The position numbers and the translations under genes are program-made. From NCBI GenBank assembly GCA_030834695.1, contig JAUQXK010000013.1:32451-96450 (forward strand): a stretch of 64,000 bases of DNA, in the 5' to 3' direction. The notes beneath the pieces were generated by a model, which searched no databases, had not been told where the DNA came from, and saw only the letters and a list, made by a program, of their open reading frames with translations. Source of the stretch: Desulfobacterales bacterium. GTDB lineage: Bacteria; Desulfobacterota; Desulfobacteria; Desulfobacterales; SpSt-501. Numbering within the stretch: the first letter of the stretch is position 1; every line of letters begins with the position of its first letter. Below are positions 50,722 through 59,261 of the stretch, piece after piece.

Positions 50722-51902
50722 CCTACGACACGAATGGGGACGCCAACTTGATCATCCGCAACGTCCGTGCGGTGACGCCGGACGAAGTGGTATCGGATGC
50801 CGCCGTGGTCGTCGAAAGGGGAATCATCCGCGAGATCGCCGCTTGCCCTCTCGTCATGGACGGATTCGATGATATCGACGGCCGCGGGCGCCTGCTGCTG
50901 CCGGGGTTCATCGACATCCACAGCGACGTCATCGAAAACGCCATCCAGCCGCGGCCGGGCGGCCGCTTTCCGGTGGACGTCGCGCTCCAGGAGCTCGACA
51001 AGCAGCTGGTGGCCTGCGGGGTCACGTCCATCTACCATTGCCTGTGCTTCCTGCACAGCGACGAGCACCCGCCGTTCCGCAGCGCTGAGATGACCGATTA
51101 CCTGATCCACCAGATCCATGACCTGAAGGGCGGCTTCAGCGCCCGTACCCATATCCATGCCCGTTACGAGATCACCAACGACGAGGCATTCTCCCAGGTG
51201 GAGGACCTGATCGAGCGGCGATTGATCCATTTCTTCTCCATCATGGACCACACTCCCGGGCAGGGCCAGTTTTCCGACGTGTCCAATTTCCGGACCTATT
51301 ACGCCAAAGCGCGGGGCTTGAGCGAGGAGCATGTCGACACCATCATCGAGCGCCGCCTCGAAGCGAGCCGCCGGGTCGATTGGCAGGGTCTGGAGCATTT
51401 GGCACGGGTCTGCCGGGACAAGGGTGTTCGCATGGCGAGCCACGACGACGACTGCACCGATAAAGTCGCGGCGGTGAGCCTTCTAGGAGCGACGCTTTCG
51501 GAGTTCCCCGTGAATCTGGAAGCTGCCCGCGCCGCCCGACAGCACGGCATGATGATCTCGCTCGGGTCCCCGAACGTGCTGCGCGGCGCTTCGCTGACCG
51601 GCAATCTATCCGGCCGCGCCGCCCTGACTGCCGGCCTGGGCGACATCCTCTGCTCGGACTATGCCCCGATGTCTCTGCTGCACGCGGCGTTGCAGCTGCA
51701 CCGCGAGGGCATCATGGACCTGCCGGGGGCAGTGCGCCTGATCACCCTGAATGCCGCCCGGGCCACCGGCATCGATCCGTTCACAGGCTCCATCACGCCG
51801 GGAAAGGTTGCCGACCTGGTGCTGGTGGACGACCGGCGCAAGGTCGCCGCAGTCACGCGCACGTTTGTGGCCGGCCGCGAGGTGTTCAGCGCCGGCGACT
51901 GA
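50718..51902 (+). CDS. phnM: Alpha-D-ribose 1-methylphosphonate 5-triphosphate diphosphatase (PhnM)
   Basis: PhnM removes pyrophosphate from the ribose-1-alkylphosphonate triphosphate formed by PhnI. This 394-residue amidohydrolase has the metal motif G-F-I-D-I-H-S-D-V-I-E near residue 73, H-I-H-A-R-Y-E near 146 and the A-S-H-D-D-D and C-S-D-Y-A-P segments. The length fits the family (378 in E. coli). It is coupled to phnL by an ATGA overlap and followed by the IMPase-like gene 19 bases on. Confidence 0.95.
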   Translation: MTYDTNGDANLIIRNVRAVTPDEVVSDAAVVVERGIIREIAACPLVMDGFDDIDGRGRLLLPGFIDIHSDVIENAIQPRPGGRFPVDVALQELDKQLVACGVTSIYHCLCFLHSDEHPPFRSAEMTDYLIHQIHDLKGGFSARTHIHARYEITNDEAFSQVEDLIERRLIHFFSIMDHTPGQGQFSDVSNFRTYYAKARGLSEEHVDTIIERRLEASRRVDWQGLEHLARVCRDKGVRMASHDDDCTDKVAAVSLLGATLSEFPVNLEAARAARQHGMMISLGSPNVLRGASLTGNLSGRAALTAGLGDILCSDYAPMSLLHAALQLHREGIMDLPGAVRLITLNAARATGIDPFTGSITPGKVADLVLVDDRRKVAAVTRTFVAGREVFSAGD

Positions 51903-51920
51903 AACCGGAAAGGAGGACGA

Positions 51921-52787
51921 ATGACGATCTCGGCTTTGGACCCTCTCGAATATTCTTTGCCGGCGAGCTTCAGCGACCGCGTGCTCGAGACGGCCATCAG
52001 CGCCGCCCGCCGTGCCGGTGCCATCCAGATGCATCATTTCCGCAACGACAAGGTGGGCTGCCGCCGGCTGTTGCACGACGTGAAGCTCGAAACCGACCGA
52101 AAGTGCGAGAAGGTGATCATGGCCGCCATCCGCGAACAATTTCCGGAGCATGCCATCCTGAGCGAGGAAAGCGGCGCGCTCGCGGGGACGGGAGGCTACA
52201 CCTGGGTCATCGACCCCCTGGACGGAACGGTGAATTTCTGGCACGGGCTGCCATTTTTCTGCGTCTCCATCGCCTGCTACGCCAACGCCGGCCAGCCGGC
52301 CGTTGAGGAGGGCTTCCCCGCAGGGCCGCTGAGCATACCGGTTGCCGGAGTGGTTCTTCTGCCGTTCAGTCAGGAGCTCTTCGCAGGGGTTCCGGGCCGG
52401 GGGGCCTTCCTGAACGGCCGGCCGATAAGCGCCGGCCGCGCCGGGCACCTCGCCGATGCGGTCGTAACCGTCAGCTTCGGCAAGACGCCGGAGACCATGC
52501 GGTGCATGACCCGCCGGCTCGACGCCCTGCTGCCGCAGGTGCGCAAGGCGCGCTGCCTGGGAGCGGCGGCGGCCGAGCTGGCCTATGTGGCGGCCGGTAT
52601 TCTGGGTGGACTGGTGTATGACGGCATCAAGCTTTGGGATTTCGCCGCCGGCAAGATTATCCTGGAAGCGGCCGGCGGGTTCCTGGAGGCCACGGAGACT
52701 GATCCGGATCAGTGGCGGGTGATCGCCGGTGCAGCGGGACTGCGCGATGCTCTTATAAAGAGTCTCAAAATGGAATCGAATGGATAA
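51921..52787 (+). CDS. Inositol monophosphatase-family phosphatase in the phn operon
   Basis: A 288-residue IMPase/FBPase-fold protein. The metal motifs are present: E-E-S-G at about residue 73, D-P-L-D-G-T near 96-101 and W-D-F-A-A-G near 238-243. AGGAGG lies seven bases before the ATG. In E. coli the operon ends with phnN, phnO and phnP, which process ribose phosphates; none of phnN/phnP is here. A sugar-phosphate phosphatase at this place suggests dephosphorylation of a ribose phosphate instead, an inference. Confidence 0.88.
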   Translation: MTISALDPLEYSLPASFSDRVLETAISAARRAGAIQMHHFRNDKVGCRRLLHDVKLETDRKCEKVIMAAIREQFPEHAILSEESGALAGTGGYTWVIDPLDGTVNFWHGLPFFCVSIACYANAGQPAVEEGFPAGPLSIPVAGVVLLPFSQELFAGVPGRGAFLNGRPISAGRAGHLADAVVTVSFGKTPETMRCMTRRLDALLPQVRKARCLGAAAAELAYVAAGILGGLVYDGIKLWDFAAGKIILEAAGGFLEATETDPDQWRVIAGAAGLRDALIKSLKMESNG

Positions 52788-52804
52788 CGGCAAATCCCTC
52801 CCGA

Positions 52805-52851
52805 CCTCCCTTTATCAAAGGGAGGCATCTCCCCTCTTTGGAAAAGAGGGG
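52805..52851. terminator. Double hairpin between convergent genes
   Basis: CCTCCCTTT-ATC-AAAGGGAGG (52805-52825) and CCCCTCTTT-GGA-AAAGAGGGG (52831-52851) follow the phosphatase gene; the acetyltransferase gene ends at 52897 on the other strand. GGGGGAGATTTTC follows. They could end transcription in both directions; no long T run is present. Confidence 0.5.
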
Positions 52852-52896
52852 CCGGGGGAGATTTTCAACGATAGAGACAGACAATTATGAGACCAT

Positions 52897-53394
52897 TTAT
52901 ATCTCTGAATCGGATGCGGGCAAGGGCCCCGGAGGCTGGAGGTCTTTCTGAAAGCGTAAGCCGGTCGCTTGATAGCCCTCGCGCCGGTAGAAGCGGTGGG
53001 CGATGGTCCGATGGGTGCTGCTGTTGACGATGCAGATGGCGGCCCCGCCTGCTCGCAGCCAGGCCTCCGCATGCGCCAGAAGGTGCGCGCCGATGCCCCG
53101 GCCGCGATGGTCCGATGCGACGCTGAGAGCGATCACGCGGCCGCAGCGGCCGTTCATTTCGAGATAATAGCCGATAAACGCTCCGACGACGCCGACCACC
53201 TGTTCTTTGCTCAGCGCCACTGCCACCTGATAATCGATCCTTGGAAGGATCAAGCTGAGGCGGGCCTCCATCTCATTTTCGGTAGTGGGGTATCCCAGGG
53301 CGATCATCAGTTCGGCCAGCGGACCGGCGTCCAAGATTTCGGCCCTGCGGATGGAGATGACGGGGGAGGCACCGGCAGCGGCTTCTGCTCGCAT
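52897..53394 (-). CDS. phnO: GNAT acetyltransferase, PhnO-like
   Basis: A 165-residue GNAT protein. The acetyl-CoA loop is R-G-R-G-I-G-A-H, and the C-terminus A-H-R-F-Y-R-R-E-G-Y-Q plus L-R-F-Q-K-D-L matches E. coli PhnO (A-H-R-F-Y-L-R-E-G-Y...F-R-F-T-K), which acetylates aminoalkylphosphonates. The ATG at 53394 is chosen; a TTG at 53412 would add six residues. It is the last gene of the minus-strand transporter set and follows phnE by 22 bases. The phn context makes PhnO likely, but other GNAT targets are possible. Confidence 0.75.
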   Translation of the reverse strand: MRAEAAAGASPVISIRRAEILDAGPLAELMIALGYPTTENEMEARLSLILPRIDYQVAVALSKEQVVGVVGAFIGYYLEMNGRCGRVIALSVASDHRGRGIGAHLLAHAEAWLRAGGAAICIVNSSTHRTIAHRFYRREGYQATGLRFQKDLQPPGPLPASDSEI

Positions 53395-53416
53395 GGATCG
53401 CTGAGACTTCAAGGCG

Positions 53417-54214
53417 TCAAATATACCGTTTGCGGATGAAAGCCGATCCCAGGTCCAGCAGGCTGACCACCACCACGAGAATCAACAACATGGCCGCGGT
53501 CGCCGCGTAGTTGAAGCTGCGGATGGCATCCCACAGGAGCATGCCGATCCCGCCGGCACCGACCATGCCCACGACGCTTGCCGAGCGGACGTTCGATTCG
53601 AAGCGGTAGAGGGAGTAGGAAATCCAGAGCGGCACCACCTGGGGGATGATGCCGTAGGCGATCTCCTGCAGCTTGTTGGCGCCGGTGGCGCGAATGCCCT
53701 CCACGGGCTGGGGATCGATGGCCTCCACCGCCTCGGAGAAGAGCTTGGCGAGGGTGCCGAGCGTGTGCATGAAGAGCGCCAGCACGCCGGCGAACGGCCC
53801 GAGCCCGACCGCGCTGATGAAAAGCATGGCGAAGATCATTTCGTTGATGGAGCGGCAGGCATCCATGACGCGCCGCACCGGCTGGTAGATCCAGGGCCGG
53901 GCCACATTGCTGGAGGAAAGCAATCCAAAGGGCACGGCGCCGACGATCGCCAGCAGCGTGCCCCAGATGGCGATTTGAATGGTGACGGCGGTTTGGTGCA
54001 GATAGGCGCGCCAGTCGCTGAAATCGGGCGTGAGGAAACCGGCCAGGTAGGCGGCCATGTTGCCGCGGTAAGTGATCAAGTCCAGCGGCCGCATCTCGGA
54101 CCCATGCCAGGCCCACGTCAGCACGGCGCCGAAGGCCAGGCCGGCCAGCAGCCGGAGCAGCTTGCGGCGCAAAGGGGTTTCGGGGATCACAAGGATCTGA
54201 GATGCAGCGGTCAT
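53417..54214 (-). CDS. phnE: Phosphonate ABC transporter permease PhnE
   Basis: A 265-residue permease with about six membrane helices. The coupling loop [23 protein letters not shown] near residue 165 is the PhnE/EAA-type motif. The ATG at 54214 is used; in-frame TTG starts further upstream lie in the hairpin before the gene. It works with PhnC and PhnD encoded just upstream on the same strand. Confidence 0.92.
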   Translation of the reverse strand: MTAASQILVIPETPLRRKLLRLLAGLAFGAVLTWAWHGSEMRPLDLITYRGNMAAYLAGFLTPDFSDWRAYLHQTAVTIQIAIWGTLLAIVGAVPFGLLSSSNVARPWIYQPVRRVMDACRSINEMIFAMLFISAVGLGPFAGVLALFMHTLGTLAKLFSEAVEAIDPQPVEGIRATGANKLQEIAYGIIPQVVPLWISYSLYRFESNVRSASVVGMVGAGGIGMLLWDAIRSFNYAATAAMLLILVVVVSLLDLGSAFIRKRYI

Positions 54215-54240
54215 ATCGGATTCACCGGTTGGGGGGGATT

Positions 54241-54276
54241 CAGCGGGAGAGCATCTATGCAATCGCTCTCCCGCTG
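54241..54276 (-). promoter_or_regulatory. Perfect hairpin between phnD and phnE
   Basis: CAGCGGGAGAG and CTCTCCCGCTG form an 11-base perfect stem with a 14-base loop in the 72-base gap between phnD stop and phnE start. No T run follows on the minus strand, so it is more like a stability hairpin protecting the receptor mRNA than a terminator. Confidence 0.6.
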
Positions 54277-54286
54277 CATGGCCGGG

Positions 54287-55297
54287 TTAATTGTATTGGT
54301 TGATCAGCTTAGTGTAGGACTGGATATCAGCAAGCTTCTTTTCGATGTCCGCCAGCTTCTGTGCTTTTTCGGCGGCAGCCAGGGAATCGTTGCTTTGGAT
54401 CTTCATCTTCTCCTTGGCCATGTCGATCTCCATGATCGGCAGCAGCTGGTGGTTGGAGGAGTCCTGGAAGGGCGCCCAGCCGGAGCTCATGCCCTTCAAC
54501 ACGGCCAGCTCCTGCTCCTTGTTCACGCCGATCCGGCCGTAGGCCAGGAAGAAGCCCTTGATTCGGCTCTTCCACTCCTTGGGCAGGTCCTTGCGCCAGA
54601 CGATCGGGTCGCTCGGGATCAGGGGGCTCTTCCAGATGGCGCGGACGTTTTTGATCTGATCGGGGTGGACCTGGGAAAACTTGTCCCAGTTCTCGGTGTT
54701 GTTGGTGGCGAAGTCCACCTGTTTGTTGGCCACGGCCATCAGGTTGGCTTCGTGGTTGGCGTTGCGCACGAGCTTGAAATGCTTGGTCGGATCGATGCCG
54801 CGCTGGCCCCAGATGTAGTAAGTCGGGATGAGGTAGCCCGAGGTGCTGTTGGGGTCGCCGTTGCCGAAGGTGAGGCTCTTTCCGTCGCGGATGATCTCGT
54901 CGATGTTCTGGTAGGGGCTGTCTTTATGGACGACGACGAGCGACCAGTAGCCGGGGTTGCCGTTCACGTCCACGGTCTGCACGAAGACCTCGCCGCTGGC
55001 GCGGTTGACGGCCTCGATGGCGGACTTGTTGCCGAACCAGGCGATCTGGACCTTGTTGAAGCGCATGGCCTCGATCACGCCGGCGTAGTCCGGCGCGATG
55101 AAGAGCTTCACCGGAATGCCCAGGGCCTTCTCCATGTCGGCCCGGAACGGCTCGAAGCCCTTCATGGCCGCGGCGCTGGACTCGGTCGGGATCACGCCGA
55201 TCGTGATTTCCTTGAGGTCTTCGGCTGCTGATACAACCGCAGCTGAAAGAAGGATCAGGGTGATCAGGCCAACTGCAATGCGACATACTTTGTTCAT
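54287..55297 (-). CDS. phnD: Phosphonate ABC transporter substrate-binding protein PhnD
   Basis: PhnD is the periplasmic receptor for phosphonates. The protein is 336 residues from the ATG at 55297, which sits seven bases after AAGGAGA. The signal peptide ends near residue 24 (V-S-A). Family stretches are I-G-V-I-P-T-E-S-S-A, W-F-G-N-K-S-A and D-P-N-S-T-S-G-Y-L-I-P, the last with the Ser/Thr residues that hold the phosphonate group. It is the second gene of phnC-phnD-phnE-phnO-like. Confidence 0.95.
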   Translation of the reverse strand: MNKVCRIAVGLITLILLSAAVVSAAEDLKEITIGVIPTESSAAAMKGFEPFRADMEKALGIPVKLFIAPDYAGVIEAMRFNKVQIAWFGNKSAIEAVNRASGEVFVQTVDVNGNPGYWSLVVVHKDSPYQNIDEIIRDGKSLTFGNGDPNSTSGYLIPTYYIWGQRGIDPTKHFKLVRNANHEANLMAVANKQVDFATNNTENWDKFSQVHPDQIKNVRAIWKSPLIPSDPIVWRKDLPKEWKSRIKGFFLAYGRIGVNKEQELAVLKGMSSGWAPFQDSSNHQLLPIMEIDMAKEKMKIQSNDSLAAAEKAQKLADIEKKLADIQSYTKLINQYN

Positions 55298-55408
55298 CTG
55301 CTTTCTCCTTTTCAATTTGGTTGATGATTATTTTTCCAGGCGCTATCCCATCAATCAGCGCGCAAATACTTCCAAGACAGTTGTTCCGGCTCACCTTTCG
55401 CTTTTTTT

Positions 55409-55458
55409 GTGGGGGCGGCTTTCCAGCCGCGATGATCGAGGCTGAAAGCCTCTCCCGC
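55409..55458. repeat. GTGGGAGCGGCTTTC-type palindromic repeat, copy 2
   Basis: Fifty bases from GTGGGGGCGG to CTCTCCCGC, in the phnC-phnD gap, nearly identical to copy 1 at 49894-49943 and in the same orientation. Both copies are preceded by a T run and followed within about 40 bases by a similar C-C-G-C-G-C-G-C run. They lie in the two largest gaps of the phosphonate region. Confidence 0.75.
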
Positions 55459-55502
55459 ATTTCGATATCGAGAGCATGGCACCGCGCGCTATAGGCTGCC
55501 GC

Positions 55503-56357
55503 TCATGATCCCGCCGCCAGGGCGGGGACGGCCGGGCACACGCCGAGGTTCAACGGGGTGGTGCCGTCGAGGTCGAATTCGGTCGACTTCAAACCATAGA
55601 TGTTGCGCAGCGCGGTGGGCGTGAGCTCCGCGCTGGGGCCGTCATACACCACCCGGCCCTCCTTCATTGCGATGGAACGCGGGCAGTACTGGAAGGCGAA
55701 CTGGACTTGATGCAGGCTGACGAGGACGGTGACGCCGTCGTGCTGGTTCAGGGCCGTCAGGCATTCCATCACGCAGCGGGCGGACTCGGGGTCCAGGGAC
55801 GCGATGGGCTCATCGGCCAGGATGATGCGGGCGCGCTGCTCCATGGCCCGTGCGATGGCCGCGCGCTGCTGCTGGCCGCCCGACAGCGTGCTGGCCCGCT
55901 GGGCGGCGTATTCGGCCAGCCCTACGCGGTAAAGCGCCTGCATGGCGCGCTGTTTCTCCTCGCGGCTGAAACAGCCGAGCAGGCTGCGCCACGTGCCGAC
56001 CCGGGCCAGCATGCCGGCCATCACGTTGGTCAGCAGCGGCAGGCGACCCACGAGATTGAACTGTTGGAAGATAAAGCCGACCTCGGAGCGGATCTGCCGG
56101 ATGTCGGGGCTGACGGCGCCGTTTTTCTGGACCTCGCGGCCGAAGATGCGGATGACTCCGGAGCCCCGGTCGCCCGCGACCAGCCCGGCCAGATGGCGGA
56201 GCAGGGTCGATTTGCCCGACCCGGACGGACCAATGAGGGCGACCATCTCGCCCGGTGCTACGTGAAGGCCGACTCGGCGCAGGGCCTTGCGCTTGCCGAA
56301 GGTTTTGTTGAGGGTTTCGATCTCGATGGCGTTTCGTTCAGTAGAGTGGTCGGGCAT
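55503..56357 (-). CDS. phnC: Phosphonate ABC transporter ATPase PhnC
   Basis: A 284-residue ABC ATPase. Walker A is G-P-S-G-S-G-K-S-T near residue 38, the signature L-S-G-G-Q-Q-Q-R, Walker B I-I-L-A-D-E-P-I with Ile instead of the usual Thr, and an H-loop in S-L-H-Q-V. CAGGAGCG precedes the ATG. As the first gene of the minus-strand set it has its own upstream region (56358-56440), where a partial Pho-like pair ATTAAG...ATGAG is seen. Confidence 0.93.
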   Translation of the reverse strand: MPDHSTERNAIEIETLNKTFGKRKALRRVGLHVAPGEMVALIGPSGSGKSTLLRHLAGLVAGDRGSGVIRIFGREVQKNGAVSPDIRQIRSEVGFIFQQFNLVGRLPLLTNVMAGMLARVGTWRSLLGCFSREEKQRAMQALYRVGLAEYAAQRASTLSGGQQQRAAIARAMEQRARIILADEPIASLDPESARCVMECLTALNQHDGVTVLVSLHQVQFAFQYCPRSIAMKEGRVVYDGPSAELTPTALRNIYGLKSTEFDLDGTTPLNLGVCPAVPALAAGS

Positions 56358-56569
56358 GGAGCGCTCCTGGTGTCTCTGAGAGTTTCAATGAGTGACGCCG
56401 GGAATGGTAAGCGCCCTGTATGAGCGGTCGATTAAGGTTCCGTGTGTTTTCTGTGTTCCGGTGAAGAATCGAAGAGGCCTTCCCTGTCTATGCTTGCGGC
56501 TCCCAGTCGCAGGGGGTATAGAATGTTCGGCCGCATCTGCCGGCCGATTCTGCATATAGGAGTTTGCCG

Positions 56570-57763
56570 TTGAGGATCATCTTCTTTGCAGGGAAAGGAG
56601 GGGTCGGAAAGACGTCGGTGGCGGCAGCAACCGGCGTGCGCTCGGCGGAAATGGGCCAACGGACCCTCGTCATGTCGCTGGACGTGGCACACAGCCTGGC
56701 GGACGTCTTCGACCTGAACCAGGAGCTGCTCGACCGACACCAGGGCCGCCCTTTCAAAATCACCGACAACCTCTATATTCAGGAGATGGACATCCAGGAG
56801 GAGATCGGCCGGAATTGGCGCCGGATCCACGGCTATCTTTCCGGGTTGCTGAACACCTCCGGCCTGGACGAGGTGCTGGCGGAGGAGCTCGCCATCCTGC
56901 CGGGAATGGAGGAAATAAGCCTCCTGCTTTACATCAATCAGTATGTGCGTCAGCGCCGCTTCGACGTCATCCTCCTCGACTGCGCGCCCACGGGCGAATC
57001 GCTGCGCTTCATCAGCATTCCCACCACGTTGGAGTGGTACATGAAGAAAGTCTTCAAGATGGAGCGCACGCTGGTGAAAGTGGCCCGGCCCCTGGCCAAG
57101 CGGCTCTACGACGTGCCGCTGCCCGACGATGGATATTTCCAGGCGATCGAGGACCTGTGCGACCGCCTCAAGGGGGTCGATCAAGTGCTGTGCGATCCGA
57201 CCGTCACGACAGTGCGCCTGGTCGCCAATCCCGAGAAAGTCGTGCTCAAGGAAACCCAGCGCGCCTTTATGTACTTCTGCCTTTACAAGATGTGCATCGA
57301 TGCCGTGATCATGAACCGCGTCCTGCCCGACCAGGTACGGGATGTCTATTTCACAGACTGGCGCAAGGGCCAGAAATACAACCTCCGCAAGGCCGAGGAG
57401 TATTTTCATCCCGTGCCGATTCTGCCGGTGGATCTTTTCGGCGCGGAAATCGTCGGTTATGACAGCCTCAAGGCTCTGTCCGAGCGCATATACGGCGCGA
57501 CCGACCCCCTGGAACGCTTCGTCGCGGAGGAGCCTTACCAGTTAATCAAACAGGACGGGCACTATTGCCTCAAGCTGAAGCTGCCTTTCGTGGTGAGGGA
57601 GCATATCGACTTGAGCAAGATCTCCGATGAACTGGTCCTGCGCATCGGCAGCTACAAACGGCACATCCTCCTCCCGAGGCAGGTGGCGGCACGAACCACG
57701 GTAAAGGCGAAAATCGAGGAGCCATACTTGAACATCACCTTCAGCGGAGGAAAGCATGAGTAA
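56570..57763 (+). CDS. ArsA/Get3-like ATPase
   Basis: A 397-residue single-domain member of the ArsA/Get3 ATPases. The deviant Walker A is G-K-G-G-V-G-K-T-S near residue 10, and switch II is D-C-A-P-T-G-E-S-L-R near 145. The start is TTG at 56570, because AGGAG lies seven bases upstream; a TTG at 56564 is too close to it. No arsenite pump is adjacent; the arsC at 44456 is 12 kb away. Bacterial single-domain forms are of unknown role, so membrane-protein or metal handling are both possible. It overlaps the next gene by eight bases. Confidence 0.88.
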   Translation: MRIIFFAGKGGVGKTSVAAATGVRSAEMGQRTLVMSLDVAHSLADVFDLNQELLDRHQGRPFKITDNLYIQEMDIQEEIGRNWRRIHGYLSGLLNTSGLDEVLAEELAILPGMEEISLLLYINQYVRQRRFDVILLDCAPTGESLRFISIPTTLEWYMKKVFKMERTLVKVARPLAKRLYDVPLPDDGYFQAIEDLCDRLKGVDQVLCDPTVTTVRLVANPEKVVLKETQRAFMYFCLYKMCIDAVIMNRVLPDQVRDVYFTDWRKGQKYNLRKAEEYFHPVPILPVDLFGAEIVGYDSLKALSERIYGATDPLERFVAEEPYQLIKQDGHYCLKLKLPFVVREHIDLSKISDELVLRIGSYKRHILLPRQVAARTTVKAKIEEPYLNITFSGGKHE

Positions 57764-57986
57764 AGAAAAGCGCATAAAAGAGACGGGAGGCTGCCCGGTC
57801 GGAAGCTTTTTCAAGAACATGGATGAGATCTTTGGCAGCAGCTCGGACATCGGCGGGCACCTGCAACGCTCACAGCTCGAATTGCTGAAGGCCATCCGGG
57901 CCTGGGCGGATGGACGGATCGAGCACCTCGAGCAGGAGCATTCATCCGAGCGCCGGAAAAAGGTTACCAAGATCAAGGTGGAGTGA
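57756..57986 (+). CDS. Small acidic/basic protein coupled to the ArsA-like ATPase
   Basis: A 76-residue soluble protein with no family I can name. It has an N-terminal segment T-G-G-C-P-V-G-S-F-F and a long amphipathic helix Q-L-E-L-L-K-A-I-R-A-W-A-D, then a charged, Lys-rich end, so a coiled-coil partner or adaptor is conceivable. AGCGGAGGAAAG precedes the ATG inside the ATPase gene, and the eight-base overlap makes co-translation likely. Confidence 0.7.
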   Translation: MSKEKRIKETGGCPVGSFFKNMDEIFGSSSDIGGHLQRSQLELLKAIRAWADGRIEHLEQEHSSERRKKVTKIKVE

Positions 57987-58261
57987 TTCGGCACCCAAAC
58001 ACCGCTCAGCCGGTGCTAACAAAATACTAGCCCAAACTGAATTAAGCACAAATACCGGCAGGTAATACTAATAGATTTAAATTAGGTTTATTAATGAGTT
58101 ATTTTCTGGACACGCTACATGCCCATTGCTATTTTAATTTTCATTAAGTCGTTCCAACGACTTCTTAACTGGTATCCCGCCGCCATAAACATGATCTCAC
58201 CAAGAATGGCGGCGCATCATCAACATAACGAGCATATTCAGATTTGGAAAGGAGGCTCATC
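57987..58261. other. A/T-rich gap before the cation-ATPase operon, with a weak Pho-like array
   Basis: Two or three degenerate 11-base units (CTCAG, CTAAC, CTAGC at 58005, 58016 and 58027) lie 230 bases before the first gene. The following 58060-58100 stretch is unusually A/T-rich and has CTAAT...ATTAG inverted repeats. No gene is seen. Confidence 0.35.
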
Positions 58262-58534
58262 ATGAACCTGTTCGGAAGCGGGCTCAGATTCGGAGGTGCC
58301 GTGGCTATTGGTGCTGCGGCCGTTCTGCTGGCACCCATCGTTCTGCCGGTGATCGCCGGCATCTTGAAACCGGTTGCCAAGGGCGTGATTAAGGGCGGAC
58401 TCCTCGCCTATGAAGGCGCGAAGGTGGCCTTGGCGGAAACCAAGGAGACCATCGAAGACATCGCCGCCGAAGCCAAGGCCGAGATCACCGAGAGCCAAAA
58501 GCCACCGGCCAAAGCCAAGAAACAAGCAGCCTGA
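58262..58534 (+). CDS. DUF5132-like small membrane protein
   Basis: A 90-residue protein. Two hydrophobic, glycine- and alanine-rich stretches (about residues 10-32) are followed by an amphipathic and charged segment A-L-A-E-T-K-E-T-I-E-D-I-A-A-E-A-K-A-E. This is the usual look of DUF5132 proteins, which are commonly encoded beside HMA-domain proteins and P-type ATPases. GGAAAGGAGG precedes the ATG. The TGA overlaps the next ATG (TGATG). Role unproven. Confidence 0.75.
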   Translation: MNLFGSGLRFGGAVAIGAAAVLLAPIVLPVIAGILKPVAKGVIKGGLLAYEGAKVALAETKETIEDIAAEAKAEITESQKPPAKAKKQAA

Positions 58535-59088
58535 TGGCTCAGGCGGCATCGTTGCGAGCGCGAAAGGACGGTGCGGTGGAACTGCCCGAGGCATCCATCT
58601 GCCATCAATGCGCCGATCGAATTCGGATTAAAATCGCTTCCCGCAAGGGGGATGGGGCGTATTTTGCGGACCTCGTCAAAGGTCTTGCCGGGGTGCTGAA
58701 GCTCAAGCACCTTGAAGCCAATCCTCTTACGGGAAGCGTGCTATTCATGGGAGATGGCATCGATCCGGAAAAGCTTGCTGCCCATGCGTGTGAACGAAGG
58801 TTATTTCAACTGATTACAGCAGCCGAGGCCCAGAGTCAGCCCCTCATGCACAGTCTGGTCCAGCCGGCGGCCAGCCTCGACCGGTTGCTGCGTTCCATCA
58901 CCGGCGGAAAGATCGATCTTCCCGGCAGTATTTTCTTTACCCTTCTGGGCACCGGCATCTACCAGCTGGTGCGAGGCCGGTTCAGTGCTCCGCCCTGGTA
59001 CACGGCCTTCTGGTACGCCTTCGGGCTGGTCTCCATGTACGTCATCGAAAAAGCCGCCATAGGCGAAGCTGCCCGTCAAGCCGATTGA
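58534..59088 (+). CDS. HMA-like domain membrane protein
   Basis: A 184-residue protein. Residues 20-95 resemble a heavy-metal-associated-like fold (R-I-R-I-K-I-A-S-R-K-G-D, then G-V-L-K-L-K-H-L-E-A-N-P-L-T-G-S-V-L-F), without the C-x-x-C of copper chaperones; the nearby C-H-Q-C is not in the usual place. The C-terminal third has one or two membrane helices. Proteins of this type precede P-type ATPases in similar operons. Start and stop overlap the neighbours' signals, which supports one operon. Confidence 0.72.
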   Translation: MAQAASLRARKDGAVELPEASICHQCADRIRIKIASRKGDGAYFADLVKGLAGVLKLKHLEANPLTGSVLFMGDGIDPEKLAAHACERRLFQLITAAEAQSQPLMHSLVQPAASLDRLLRSITGGKIDLPGSIFFTLLGTGIYQLVRGRFSAPPWYTAFWYAFGLVSMYVIEKAAIGEAARQAD

Positions 59089-59103
59089 GGCTCACACACA
59101 TTT

Positions 59104-59143
59104 CTAACATCCATCTAACTGAAGCCTAACCCGCAACTAGAAT
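59104..59143 (+). promoter_or_regulatory. Pho-box-like promoter upstream of the P-type ATPase
   Basis: CTAAC-6-CTAAC-6-CTAAC at 59104, 59115 and 59126, three perfect pentamers at an exact 11-base period, then a TAGAAT hexamer at 59138-59143 in the place of a -10. It lies in the gap between the HMA-like gene and the ATPase gene, whose start follows about 120 bases on. Confidence 0.7.
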
Positions 59144-59261
59144 ATATCAACGATTGCCATGTGCTTTGGTAGGCGCGGCGTCCAGCCCGATTCATCGCGG
59201 ATGGAAAGCCGCTCCCTCCAGATACCTATCAACTTCGGCCGTCGTTCAGGAGGCGGTAGCC

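Noticed and set aside
59154..59261. N-terminal extension of the P-type ATPase
   Set aside because: It reads through a worn palindromic repeat; the GTG at 59262 has a textbook ribosome site.
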